A DNA stretch of 5,735 nucleotides from Pseudomonadota bacterium (GTDB taxonomy: Bacteria; Pseudomonadota; Gammaproteobacteria; CAMYNG01), in assembly GCA_020347585.1 (NCBI GenBank), contig CP070733.1, positions 1,259,935 to 1,265,669 on the forward strand, in the 5' to 3' direction. How positions within the stretch are numbered: position 1 is the first letter of the stretch; every line of letters starts with the position of its first letter. This document shows positions 1 through 4,026 of the stretch, one piece after another. Made by a program: the position numbers and the translations under genes. Below the pieces are notes generated by a model. The model ran no database searches. It was given only the letters and a program-made list of their open reading frames with translations, and had not been told where the DNA came from.

Positions 1-30
1 CTGCAGGGCGGGCAAATGCTCGGTTATCAC
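1..30 (-). CDS. mnhD: Mrp/Mnh cation:proton antiporter subunit D, N-terminal fragment (cut by window edge)
   Basis: Only the first ten codons are inside the window. On the minus strand a GTG at 30-28 opens a frame reading M-I-T-E-H-L-P-A-L-Q, which resembles the usual start of MnhD/MrpD subunits (short leader, then HLPALP-type residues before the first membrane helix). The GTG overlaps the TGA of mnhC as GTGA, the same 4-base coupling used at the other junctions of this operon, and mnhD is the gene expected after mnhC. The family is the large NuoL/M/N-like, proton-translocating subunit of the Mrp complex. The identity rests on position, coupling and a short peptide; the body of the gene lies beyond the left edge. 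Confidence 0.7.
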   Translation of the reverse strand, partial: MITEHLPALQ

Positions 31-383
31 GTGGACTCGTCCTGGCGGTGGATCTCGTCTTCTTCGATGCTCTCGTACGCCTCGTTGATGCGTACCACCA
101 GGGCAAGACCAAGGGCGGTCGTGGCCACGCCGACCACGATGGCGGTGAGTATCAGAACATGCGGCAGCGGGTTGGAATAGGCGGTGATGCCCTCGGCAAT
201 GATCGGGGCGCTGCCGCCGTCCACCTTGCCCATCGAGATGTAGAGCAGGAACACCGAGGTCTGGAACACGTTCAGTCCGACGATTTTTTTCACCAGGTTG
301 CCATGGGCGATGACAATGTAGAACCCGGTCATCATCAGAAAGATGACGATCCAGTAGTTGTAATGCCCGATGAAATCGATCAT
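27..383 (-). CDS. mnhC: Mrp/Mnh cation:proton antiporter subunit C (NuoK-like)
   Basis: 118 residues, the normal size for MnhC/MrpC, a small NuoK-like subunit of the multisubunit antiporter that exchanges cytoplasmic Na+ (or K+) for external protons. Three hydrophobic segments are visible at about 10-27, 34-52 and 72-98. Recognisable family stretches are NLVKKIVGLNVFQTSVFL (29-46) with paired lysines at 32-33, and YSNPLPHVLILTAIVVG (69-85), the NPLPxxLxLTAIV block shared with NuoK. The tail (about 100-118) is acidic and hydrophilic. The ATG at 383-381 overlaps the mnhB stop as ATGA, so translation is probably coupled to mnhB; no good Shine-Dalgarno precedes it. The TGA at 29-27 overlaps the mnhD start. 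Family identity is secure; the transported ion cannot be told from sequence. Confidence 0.95.
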   Translation of the reverse strand: MIDFIGHYNYWIVIFLMMTGFYIVIAHGNLVKKIVGLNVFQTSVFLLYISMGKVDGGSAPIIAEGITAYSNPLPHVLILTAIVVGVATTALGLALVVRINEAYESIEEDEIHRQDEST

Positions 384-1363
384 GGCCTGTCGGCGCGCCC
401 GGCAAAGGTGAAGAAGATCGTGATCATCACGGCGGTAACGGTGATGCCGACGCCCAGTTCGACAAGAAAGATCCCAAGGTGCTGACCGTGCACCGGGTCG
501 TGGGCGAGCACGTTGTAGTCCAGGTACTTGCCGCCTGCAATCATGCCCGCGACACCGACACCCGCATACAGCAACACGCCGCTGGCCATCAGCAGCTTCA
601 GCGCCGATGCCGGGATCGCCCGTCTGGCGCGTTCAAGGCCGAACACCAGGGCATAGAGAATAATGGCGGCCGCGAAAATCACGCCGGCCTGAAAGCCACC
701 GCCTGGCCCGAAATCGCCGTGGAACTGCACGTACAGGGCAAACAACAGGATCATCGGGATAACCAGCTTGGTCACCACGAACAATACCGGGTGACGGCTC
801 AGCAGTTCCGGCGAATCCGGTGGCGGTACCGGTACGATGCGCCGCCGCCCGCTGCCGAGCAGCGCCAGCACGCCGATACCGGCGGTAAAGATCACGGTTA
901 CCTCGCCAAGGGTGTCGTAGCCGCGGTAGCTGGCGAGCACCGAGGTCACGATGTTGGGAATGCCGGTCTCGCGCGGTGATTCTTCTATATAGTGCGGCGC
1001 GACGTGCTGGTGGACGGGGGCCCCGGGGTCGGCAAACGGCGGCATGTCGAAGGTGCCATAGACCAGCGCTCCGCCGGTGACGGTGACCACCAGCAGCGCG
1101 AGCGGCGCACCGTGGCGCGTTTTGTGTTCATCCCGCGAGGTCAGCGCCAGCGTGGTGAGCATCAACACCGTTGAGATGCCGGCGCCGACCGCCGCCTCGG
1201 TGAAGGCGACATCGACGGCATCGAGCGAGACGAACACCGCGGCCGAGAGCAGGCTGTAGATACCGAACAGCATGACCACGGCAAACAGGTCGTTCAGGCG
1301 AGCCGCGCTTAGCGCGGTCATGGCGAGGAACGCCAGCAGCACGATGTCGATGAAGGTGGCTAT
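380..1363 (-). CDS. mnhB: Mrp/Mnh antiporter subunit B with fused MrpA C-terminal (MbhD/MbhE-like) module
   Basis: About 327 residues if translation starts at the ATA at 1363-1361. Residues 1-75 are a DUF4040/MbhD-like module (RLNDLFAVVMLFGIYSLLSA at 22-41, then AFTEAAVGAGISTVL at 53-67 with a conserved Glu56). Residues 85-170 are MbhE-like (VTSVLASYRGYDTLGEVTV, 139-157). Residues 190-320 are the MnhB domain, with the signature HGDFGPGGGFQAGVI (215-229) and GQHLGIFLVELGVGITV (293-309). In classic Mrp systems the first two modules form the C-terminus of MrpA; here they are fused to MnhB. The frame is open further upstream, but that part overlaps mnhG throughout and reads as a non-coding shadow. 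The ATA is chosen because AGGAGG lies 7 nt ahead and the codon overlaps the mnhG TAG as ATAG; the next usual start in frame is a GTG at 1342-1340, 28 nt from the Shine-Dalgarno. The stop overlaps mnhC. Confidence 0.9.
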   Translation of the reverse strand: MATFIDIVLLAFLAMTALSAARLNDLFAVVMLFGIYSLLSAAVFVSLDAVDVAFTEAAVGAGISTVLMLTTLALTSRDEHKTRHGAPLALLVVTVTGGALVYGTFDMPPFADPGAPVHQHVAPHYIEESPRETGIPNIVTSVLASYRGYDTLGEVTVIFTAGIGVLALLGSGRRRIVPVPPPDSPELLSRHPVLFVVTKLVIPMILLFALYVQFHGDFGPGGGFQAGVIFAAAIILYALVFGLERARRAIPASALKLLMASGVLLYAGVGVAGMIAGGKYLDYNVLAHDPVHGQHLGIFLVELGVGITVTAVMITIFFTFAGRADRP

Positions 1364-1683
1364 GACCCGTCCTCCTCGCGGTGCAGTTGCGGCGCCAGAC
1401 CGGCGTGCAATGCCGCCTTGGTGAGTGCGTGCGTTGCCGTGGGCGAGGTCAGCAGCAGGAACAGCAGGATGAACACCAGTTTGGCCGTGACCAGCGTCAA
1501 CCCCGCCTGCAGCATCAGGCCGGTGAGGATGCAGCTTGCACACAGCGTGTCGGTGACGCCGGCGGCATGGGCACGGGTGTAGAACTCGGGAAAGCGCAAC
1601 AGGCCGATGGCGCCGGTGATGCCCAGCAAGCTGCCCAGCACCAGCAACACCCAGCTCGCCAGGTCAACGATCTGGCCGATCAT
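1360..1683 (-). CDS. mnhG: Mrp/Mnh cation:proton antiporter subunit G
   Basis: 107 residues, typical for MnhG/PhaG, a small three-helix membrane subunit of the Mrp complex. Hydrophobic segments lie at about 5-28, 46-60 and 63-79. The family signatures are clear: GAIGLLRFPEFYTRAHAAGV (24-43) followed by TDTL, and LLTSPTATHALTKAAL (77-92). The C-terminal tail is short and charged (HREEDGS). The ATG at 1683-1681 overlaps the mnhF stop as ATGA. The TAG at 1362-1360 overlaps the probable AUA start of mnhB, and the last codons of mnhG contain the mnhB Shine-Dalgarno, so expression of the two is tightly linked. Confidence 0.95.
   Translation of the reverse strand: MIGQIVDLASWVLLVLGSLLGITGAIGLLRFPEFYTRAHAAGVTDTLCASCILTGLMLQAGLTLVTAKLVFILLFLLLTSPTATHALTKAALHAGLAPQLHREEDGS
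1371..1376 (-). promoter_or_regulatory. Shine-Dalgarno that decides the mnhB start
   Basis: The minus strand reads AGGAGG here, inside the 3' end of mnhG, followed by seven bases and then ATA (1363-1361). Sequence and spacing are ideal for initiation at that ATA, and poor for the downstream GTG at 1342-1340. This is the main sequence support for a non-canonical AUA start in mnhB. Confidence 0.75.
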
Positions 1684-1976
1684 TGTCCCGACCCCGCGTC
1701 GGGTTCGGAACCGTCGGTATCCTGCGTTGCTTCGTAGAAGCGCAGCACCGCGATGATGCCGATGAAGTTGATCAGGGCATAGACCAGCGCGATGTCCAGA
1801 AAATCGGGGCGACCCATCAGGAAACCGAACACCGCGATGAACAGCACGGTCTTGGTGCCGAACATGTTGACCGCCAGTATGCGGTCAAAGATGGTGGGTC
1901 CGACAAACGCTCGCACCAGGGCGATCCCCATTACCGTCAGGATCGCGAGCGTCGCCACAGAGAACATGGAGATCAT
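1680..1976 (-). CDS. mnhF: Mrp/Mnh cation:proton antiporter subunit F
   Basis: 98 residues, normal for MnhF/PhaF. Three membrane segments are visible (about 5-23, 38-54, 58-80). Family landmarks are RAFVGPTIFDRILAVNMFGT (22-41), the GPTxxDRxxAxN block, and GRPDFLDIALVYALINFIG (55-73). The tail is hydrophilic and acidic (QDTDGSEPDAG). The ATG at 1976-1974 overlaps the mnhE TGA as ATGA. A second ATG three codons downstream is possible but gains no Shine-Dalgarno, so the coupled first ATG is preferred. The stop overlaps the mnhG start. MnhF is an integral subunit of the antiporter complex and has no known separate activity. Confidence 0.95.
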   Translation of the reverse strand: MISMFSVATLAILTVMGIALVRAFVGPTIFDRILAVNMFGTKTVLFIAVFGFLMGRPDFLDIALVYALINFIGIIAVLRFYEATQDTDGSEPDAGSGQ

Positions 1977-2443
1977 TTGACAATTCGGCTCACGCGCCGG
2001 TCCATCTCGCCCTCTTCGACCGCGGCGGCGGCCTCGCGGGTGAGTGCATGGACCTCGAACTCGTTGCCCATCACGTCGGTGGTGATGGTGCCCGGTGTCA
2101 GGGTGATGGAATTGGCGTAGACGGTGCGCCCCAGCGCCGAACCCTGGGTGGCGGTCACGCGGATCATGGTCGGACTGATTGCCGGGCGTCGCTGCCAGAT
2201 GCAGCGTGCCACATCGATGTTGGACTTGATGGTTTCCACCAGCAGCCAGGCCCAGTAGGCGGGTGCGCCGGAGGTGAGATTCAGGGGATGGCCTTCGTGG
2301 TCGACGGCGTCCATGCGGTTGGCGACGAACACCACCAGCACGACCGAGACAACGCCCAGGATCAGCAGTTGGGCGGTGAAGAACCCCGACAGCAACAACC
2401 AGAATACGTAAAGGGCAGACGCCAGGCTAATTGCGTGTAGCAC
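1973..2443 (-). CDS. mnhE: Mrp/Mnh cation:proton antiporter subunit E; first gene of the operon
   Basis: 156 residues from a GTG at 2443-2441, close to the usual MnhE length of about 160. Two N-terminal membrane segments (about 3-19 and 21-42) precede a cytosolic part containing PAYWAWLLVETIKSNIDVAR (61-80), the WLLxExxKSN family block, and NSITLTPGTITTDV (111-124), the conserved SITLTPGT motif. The frame is open to an ATG at 2563, but the extra 40 residues are hydrophilic, unlike MnhE N-termini, so I start at the GTG; a modest AGGGA lies 8 nt ahead of it. The stop overlaps mnhF as ATGA. MnhE is an accessory membrane subunit needed for stable assembly or activity in studied Mrp systems. Confidence 0.92.
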   Translation of the reverse strand: MLHAISLASALYVFWLLLSGFFTAQLLILGVVSVVLVVFVANRMDAVDHEGHPLNLTSGAPAYWAWLLVETIKSNIDVARCIWQRRPAISPTMIRVTATQGSALGRTVYANSITLTPGTITTDVMGNEFEVHALTREAAAAVEEGEMDRRVSRIVK

Positions 2444-2671
2444 GTGGGTGGTCCCTGAAGCGATTGTCTTGTTATTCGCCGAAGCGCTCGCGGCGCTGCG
2501 TTGGCGCGCCGGCACATCATAACGGTTGGCCCGGCAAGATGCCACAAACGCCCGCTGCGACACCGGCGTACACTCCCGGTGCTGTTACGCGCGGGACCGG
2601 GTGCGGCCCGGCAATCAGGCATGAAATCATATGTTTTATAAGGGTATGAGGATTCAATAGCCTTTCGCACA
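2444..2671 (-). promoter_or_regulatory. Leader and probable promoter region of the mnh operon
   Basis: No gene is supported here; short frames on both strands lack protein-like composition. The stretch 2620-2660 is the most AT-rich and holds minus-strand -10-like hexamers (TATGAT at 2631-2626; TATAAA nearby) and a TTGAAT at 2657-2652, but no pair with ideal 16-18 nt spacing, so no single promoter is called. If transcription starts there, mnhE has a leader of roughly 180 nt. The leader contains a small hairpin (CCGGG at 2597-2601, CCCGG at 2607-2611, 5-nt loop). No known riboswitch class is recognisable to me. Confidence 0.4.
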
Positions 2672-2686
2672 TGGGTGCAAATTTGC
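2672..2686 (+). promoter_or_regulatory. Weak sigma-54-like element overlapping a palindrome
   Basis: TGG at 2672-2674 and TTGC at 2683-2686 give the GG-N10-GC spacing of a -24/-12 sigma-54 promoter, but the other consensus positions of the -24 box (CACG) are not met. The same bases include the perfect palindrome GCAAATTTGC (2677-2686), which could equally be a regulator site just upstream of the sigma-28-like promoter at 2700. I see no activator-binding site or enhancer to support the sigma-54 reading. Confidence 0.25.
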
Positions 2687-2699
2687 GTTGTACCGGGCC

Positions 2700-2726
2700 T
2701 AAAGTTTTTTCCGGGTAGGACGCTAT
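2700..2726 (+). promoter_or_regulatory. Sigma-28 (FliA)-like promoter 1
   Basis: TAAAGTTT at 2700-2707 is an exact match to the sigma-28 -35 consensus. It is followed by exactly 11 bases and GACGCTAT at 2719-2726, which matches five of eight positions of GCCGATAA. Transcription would start near 2733. The nearest downstream signal is the strong terminator ending at 2866, so the predicted product is a short RNA. The -10 element is imperfect, which limits confidence. Confidence 0.5.
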
Positions 2727-2732
2727 GTTGAG

Positions 2733-2866
2733 TAACGCAAGGTGATGGCAAATGGCAGTAGCCGTGCGTTCCGAATTACTTGCCGTGGCATGTACAGGAC
2801 TTATCCTCCCCCTGCGCAGAATAGCGCAACACACTCCGGCCCTGTGTTTTACAGGGCCTTTTTTTT
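2733..2866 (+). ncRNA. Candidate small RNA 1 (about 134 nt), sigma-28-type promoter to intrinsic terminator
   Basis: The interval runs from the predicted start of the sigma-28-like promoter to the end of a strong terminator, and its only open frames run straight through the terminator, so it is better read as RNA than as a gene. Possible folds: AACGCA (2734-2739) with TGCGTT (2765-2770), enclosing ATGGC-AGTA-GCCGT (2752-2765); a small AGGA-CTTA-TCCT hairpin (2796-2807); TGCGC (2813-2817) with GCGCA (2824-2828); then the terminator stem. A C-rich run TCCTCCCCC at 2804-2812 is complementary to Shine-Dalgarno sequences, as in the C-rich loops of several trans-acting bacterial sRNAs. It is not a 6S, 4.5S, tmRNA or RNase P RNA that I recognise. 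Ends are predicted, not observed. Confidence 0.45.
2838..2866 (+). terminator. Strong intrinsic terminator
   Basis: A perfect 8-bp stem, GGCCCTGT at 2838-2845 and ACAGGGCC at 2851-2858, with loop GTTTT, is followed directly by eight T residues (2859-2866). It acts on plus-strand transcripts. No protein gene ends just before it, which is why a short non-coding transcript is proposed upstream. Confidence 0.9.
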
Positions 2867-2885
2867 GCCCGACACTGGTGCAAAT

Positions 2886-2912
2886 TCAAGGCGGCGAGCG
2901 GTACGCCGATAT
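2886..2912 (+). promoter_or_regulatory. Sigma-28 (FliA)-like promoter 2
   Basis: TCAAGGCG at 2886-2893 carries the TCAAG form of the -35 box seen in pseudomonad-type flagellar promoters. It is followed by exactly 11 bases and GCCGATAT at 2905-2912, seven of eight positions of the sigma-28 -10 consensus. Transcription would start near 2919. It is the better of the two by its -10, and it points toward both the hairpin/T run ending at 2992 and the response-regulator gene at 3191. Confidence 0.6.
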
Positions 2913-2918
2913 ACGCAA

Positions 2919-2992
2919 CAGTAGCGGATCGTTGTGCATGGCGCGTCGTTTCGCACCGGGACATCAACGAATCATGCCCGGAACGTTTTTTT
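2919..2992 (+). ncRNA. Candidate small RNA 2 (about 74 nt) or attenuated leader
   Basis: From the predicted start of sigma-28-like promoter 2 to a hairpin plus T run. The 5' part can fold with GCAAC (2915-2919) against GTTGT (2931-2935), leaving a loop that contains GCGGATC. The 3' part is the terminator-like hairpin. Like candidate 1, the transcript begins near an ACGCAA and soon has CAGTAGC, a short resemblance that may be chance. If the terminator is leaky, this would instead be a leader of the response-regulator gene. No frame inside it looks like protein. Confidence 0.35.
2947..2992 (+). terminator. Terminator-like hairpin with T run
   Basis: Left arm CGTT (2947-2950), five unpaired bases, CCGGG (2956-2960), a bulged A and CAT; loop CAACGAATC; right arm ATG-CCCGG (to 2981) continuing with AACG (2982-2985). 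Seven T residues follow immediately at 2986-2992. The core stem is 8 bp with one bulge and the outer 4 bp close over a 5-nt bulge, so it is weaker than the terminator at 2838 and could work as an attenuator. Confidence 0.5.
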
Positions 2993-3023
2993 GGAATCAA
3001 TATAACAAGCATCGAAACCACCA

Positions 3024-3040
3024 GGGACCAGGAGCGGTCC
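3024..3040 (+). promoter_or_regulatory. Hairpin with AGGAG in the loop (possible CsrA/RsmA-type site)
   Basis: GGACC (3025-3029) pairs with GGTCC (3036-3040) around the loop AGGAGC. A GGA presented in a hairpin loop is the typical recognition element of CsrA/RsmA proteins, and another AGGGA overlaps the left arm. It matters only if transcription begins upstream, for example at sigma-28-like promoter 2. It lies about 150 nt before the response-regulator start, so direct occlusion of that ribosome site is unlikely. Confidence 0.25.
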
Positions 3041-3073
3041 AATACGTACGGCGGGTAACTGGGGGACCGTGCG

Positions 3074-3105
3074 TAAAGGCAGCGCAAACACATTGCGTTC
3101 CTTTA
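3074..3105. repeat. Two-part inverted repeat upstream of the response-regulator promoter
   Basis: Outer arms TAAAGG (3074-3079) and CCTTTA (3100-3105); inner arms CGCAA (3083-3087) and TTGCG (3093-3097); 5-base centre ACACA; small asymmetric internal spacers of 3 and 2 bases. There is no T run, so it is not a terminator. Its right edge touches the expected -35 region for the TATACT element at 3126, so it is a plausible operator. Confidence 0.45.
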
Positions 3106-3133
3106 TTCCTAGCATTCGAGTCCAGTATACTGG
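3102..3133 (+). promoter_or_regulatory. Probable response-regulator promoter with a palindrome over its -10
   Basis: TATACT at 3126-3131 matches five of six bases of the sigma-70 -10 consensus; the -35 at 3102-3107 (TTTATT, 18 nt spacing) is weak, which suggests an activated or regulated promoter. The -10 is the centre of a perfect 12-bp palindrome, CCAGTATACTGG at 3122-3133, a good operator position for repression or for bending by an HTH protein. Transcription would start near 3138, about 50 nt before the GTG at 3191. Farther upstream, 2993-3073 holds no gene and only the GGA-loop hairpin. A direct repeat CCGATGT lies at 3168-3174 and 3183-3189. Confidence 0.45.
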
Positions 3134-3190
3134 GAGCGAATGGTTGGCAGATAGCCGCCAGGTGGGTCCGATGTCCGAGGAGCCGATGTA

Positions 3191-3814
3191 GTGGATACGA
3201 TGATACAGAGCGGTGCAGGCAGGACCAGAGTCATGAGCCGGAAACCCTATCTCACACCCCAGCAGGTTGCTGAGCTGCTTATGGTGTCACCGGTGACGGT
3301 GCGCCAGTGGGCTCAGCGGGGTGAAATTGACGCGCTGACCACCCCCGGCGGCCATCGTCGATTTACCCTCGAGGCCGTCAAGGCCTTCGCCCGCAAGCGC
3401 GGCATGCGCCTCAATCCGGAGCGTTCCGACGATGTCATGCGTATCCTCGTGGTCGATGACGACGTCGAACTCAACGCCTGGTTGAGCGAAATGCTCTCGG
3501 CCCATGATGTGGCGACCGAGATTGCATCCGCCCACAATGGATTCGACGCTGGGGTCAAGCTGGTGTCCTTCAAACCACACCTTATCCTCCTGGACCTGAT
3601 GATGCCGGGGCTGGACGGTTTCGATGTGTGCAGCAGTGTACGTGAGGATCCTACCAAGGAATCCACCCGCGTCATCGCCATGACGGGCTACCCGTCTGAT
3701 GAAAATGTCCAGCGCATTCTCGAGGCTGGCGCCGAGACCTGTCTTGCCAAGCCGTTGGATTTCGACCGGCTTCAGGAAGTTGTATTCAGCCGGGCTCAGC
3801 GGCCGGTGATCTAG
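3191..3814 (+). CDS. Orphan response regulator: N-terminal MerR/excisionase-type HTH, C-terminal receiver
   Basis: 207 residues from GTG 3191. Residues 20-70 form a MerR/excisionase-like HTH (LTPQQVAELLMVSPVTVRQW at 21-40, then a wing with TPGGHRRF at 51-58). Residues 83-203 are a complete receiver domain: acidic pocket D89-D91 in ILVVDDD, phospho-acceptor D135 in LILLDLMMPG, T165 in MTG, and K187 in AKP, so it should be phosphorylatable. The usual response-regulator order is receiver first; here it is reversed. No histidine kinase is in the window. Start choice: GAGGAG sits 8 nt before GTG 3191, but ATG 3233 (protein MSRKPYLTP..., 193 residues) also has AGGA 8 nt ahead and fits the compact N-terminus of such proteins, so it is a serious alternative. 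It is monocistronic, ending at a terminator. Likely role: a DNA-binding regulator, targets unknown, possibly its own palindromic promoter. Confidence 0.88.
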   Translation: MDTMIQSGAGRTRVMSRKPYLTPQQVAELLMVSPVTVRQWAQRGEIDALTTPGGHRRFTLEAVKAFARKRGMRLNPERSDDVMRILVVDDDVELNAWLSEMLSAHDVATEIASAHNGFDAGVKLVSFKPHLILLDLMMPGLDGFDVCSSVREDPTKESTRVIAMTGYPSDENVQRILEAGAETCLAKPLDFDRLQEVVFSRAQRPVI

Positions 3815-3846
3815 CAGTCACGTCGCAGTAGCGAACACGAACACTG

Positions 3847-3869
3847 AAGGGCCCTGCGGGGCCCTTTTT
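3847..3869 (+). terminator. Intrinsic terminator of the response-regulator gene
   Basis: AAGGGCCC (3847-3854) and GGGCCCTT (3859-3866) form an 8-bp stem with tetraloop TGCG; five T residues start at 3865, and a second short T run follows. It lies 32 nt after the TAG of the response regulator and separates it from the glycosyltransferase gene. Confidence 0.9.
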
Positions 3870-4026
3870 GCTTTTCCGGCTCCCACATTGATCGCTGATT
3901 TCTCGATACGGCATATGCTCTGGACAAATTGCATTTGCTTTCACTTCTATCCGACGGTCCGGCGTGATTGCCATTACAATACCCCGCTACGATAGAGCCG
4001 GAGCGCCGCGAGGGCGGTCGCGAGTA
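3870..4026 (+). promoter_or_regulatory. Promoter region of the glycosyltransferase fusion gene
   Basis: This is the gap between the terminator and the ATG at 4027. Candidate elements are TTGCCA (3968-3973) with GATAGA (3991-3996) at 17 nt spacing, and a good -10 hexamer TACAAT (3975-3980) without a clear -35. Neither is convincing alone. The coding frame is open back to GTG 3964, but that start has no Shine-Dalgarno. Confidence 0.3.

Noticed and set aside
1364..1543. Upstream extension of mnhB to an ATG at 1543
   Set aside because: The extra 60 residues lie wholly inside mnhG in another frame, are rich in His, Ala, Gly and Arg as expected for a shadow frame, and have no counterpart in MnhB or DUF4040 proteins.
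2444..2563. Extension of mnhE to an ATG at 2563
   Set aside because: The added 40 residues are polar and unlike MnhE N-termini, while the GTG at 2443 starts exactly at the first membrane segment with an acceptable Shine-Dalgarno.
2731..2790. Possible c-di-GMP (GEMM-I) riboswitch, because of ACGCAA and GGCAAA words
   Set aside because: The required GGGACGCAAAGCC-type core and tetraloop receptor are absent, and no gene follows before the terminator.
2362..2834. Overlapping minus-strand open frames upstream of mnhE (2362-2751 and 2517-2834)
   Set aside because: They overlap mnhE or the plus-strand terminator, are Cys/Arg/Pro-rich with no recognisable domain, and have no ribosome-binding sites.
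3122..3133. LexA-box reading of the palindrome CCAGTATACTGG
   Set aside because: It lacks the CTGT-N8-ACAG spacing of gammaproteobacterial LexA sites; a different operator is more likely.
2752..3273. A 173-codon open frame on the plus strand across the intergenic region
   Set aside because: It runs through two terminator-like hairpins and the response-regulator promoter, overlaps the response-regulator start, has no Shine-Dalgarno, and its product has no domain-like or protein-like character.
3964..4026. GTG 3964 as the start of the glycosyltransferase gene
   Set aside because: No Shine-Dalgarno precedes it, and the 21 extra residues lie before the family's normal N-terminus, which begins precisely at ATG 4027.
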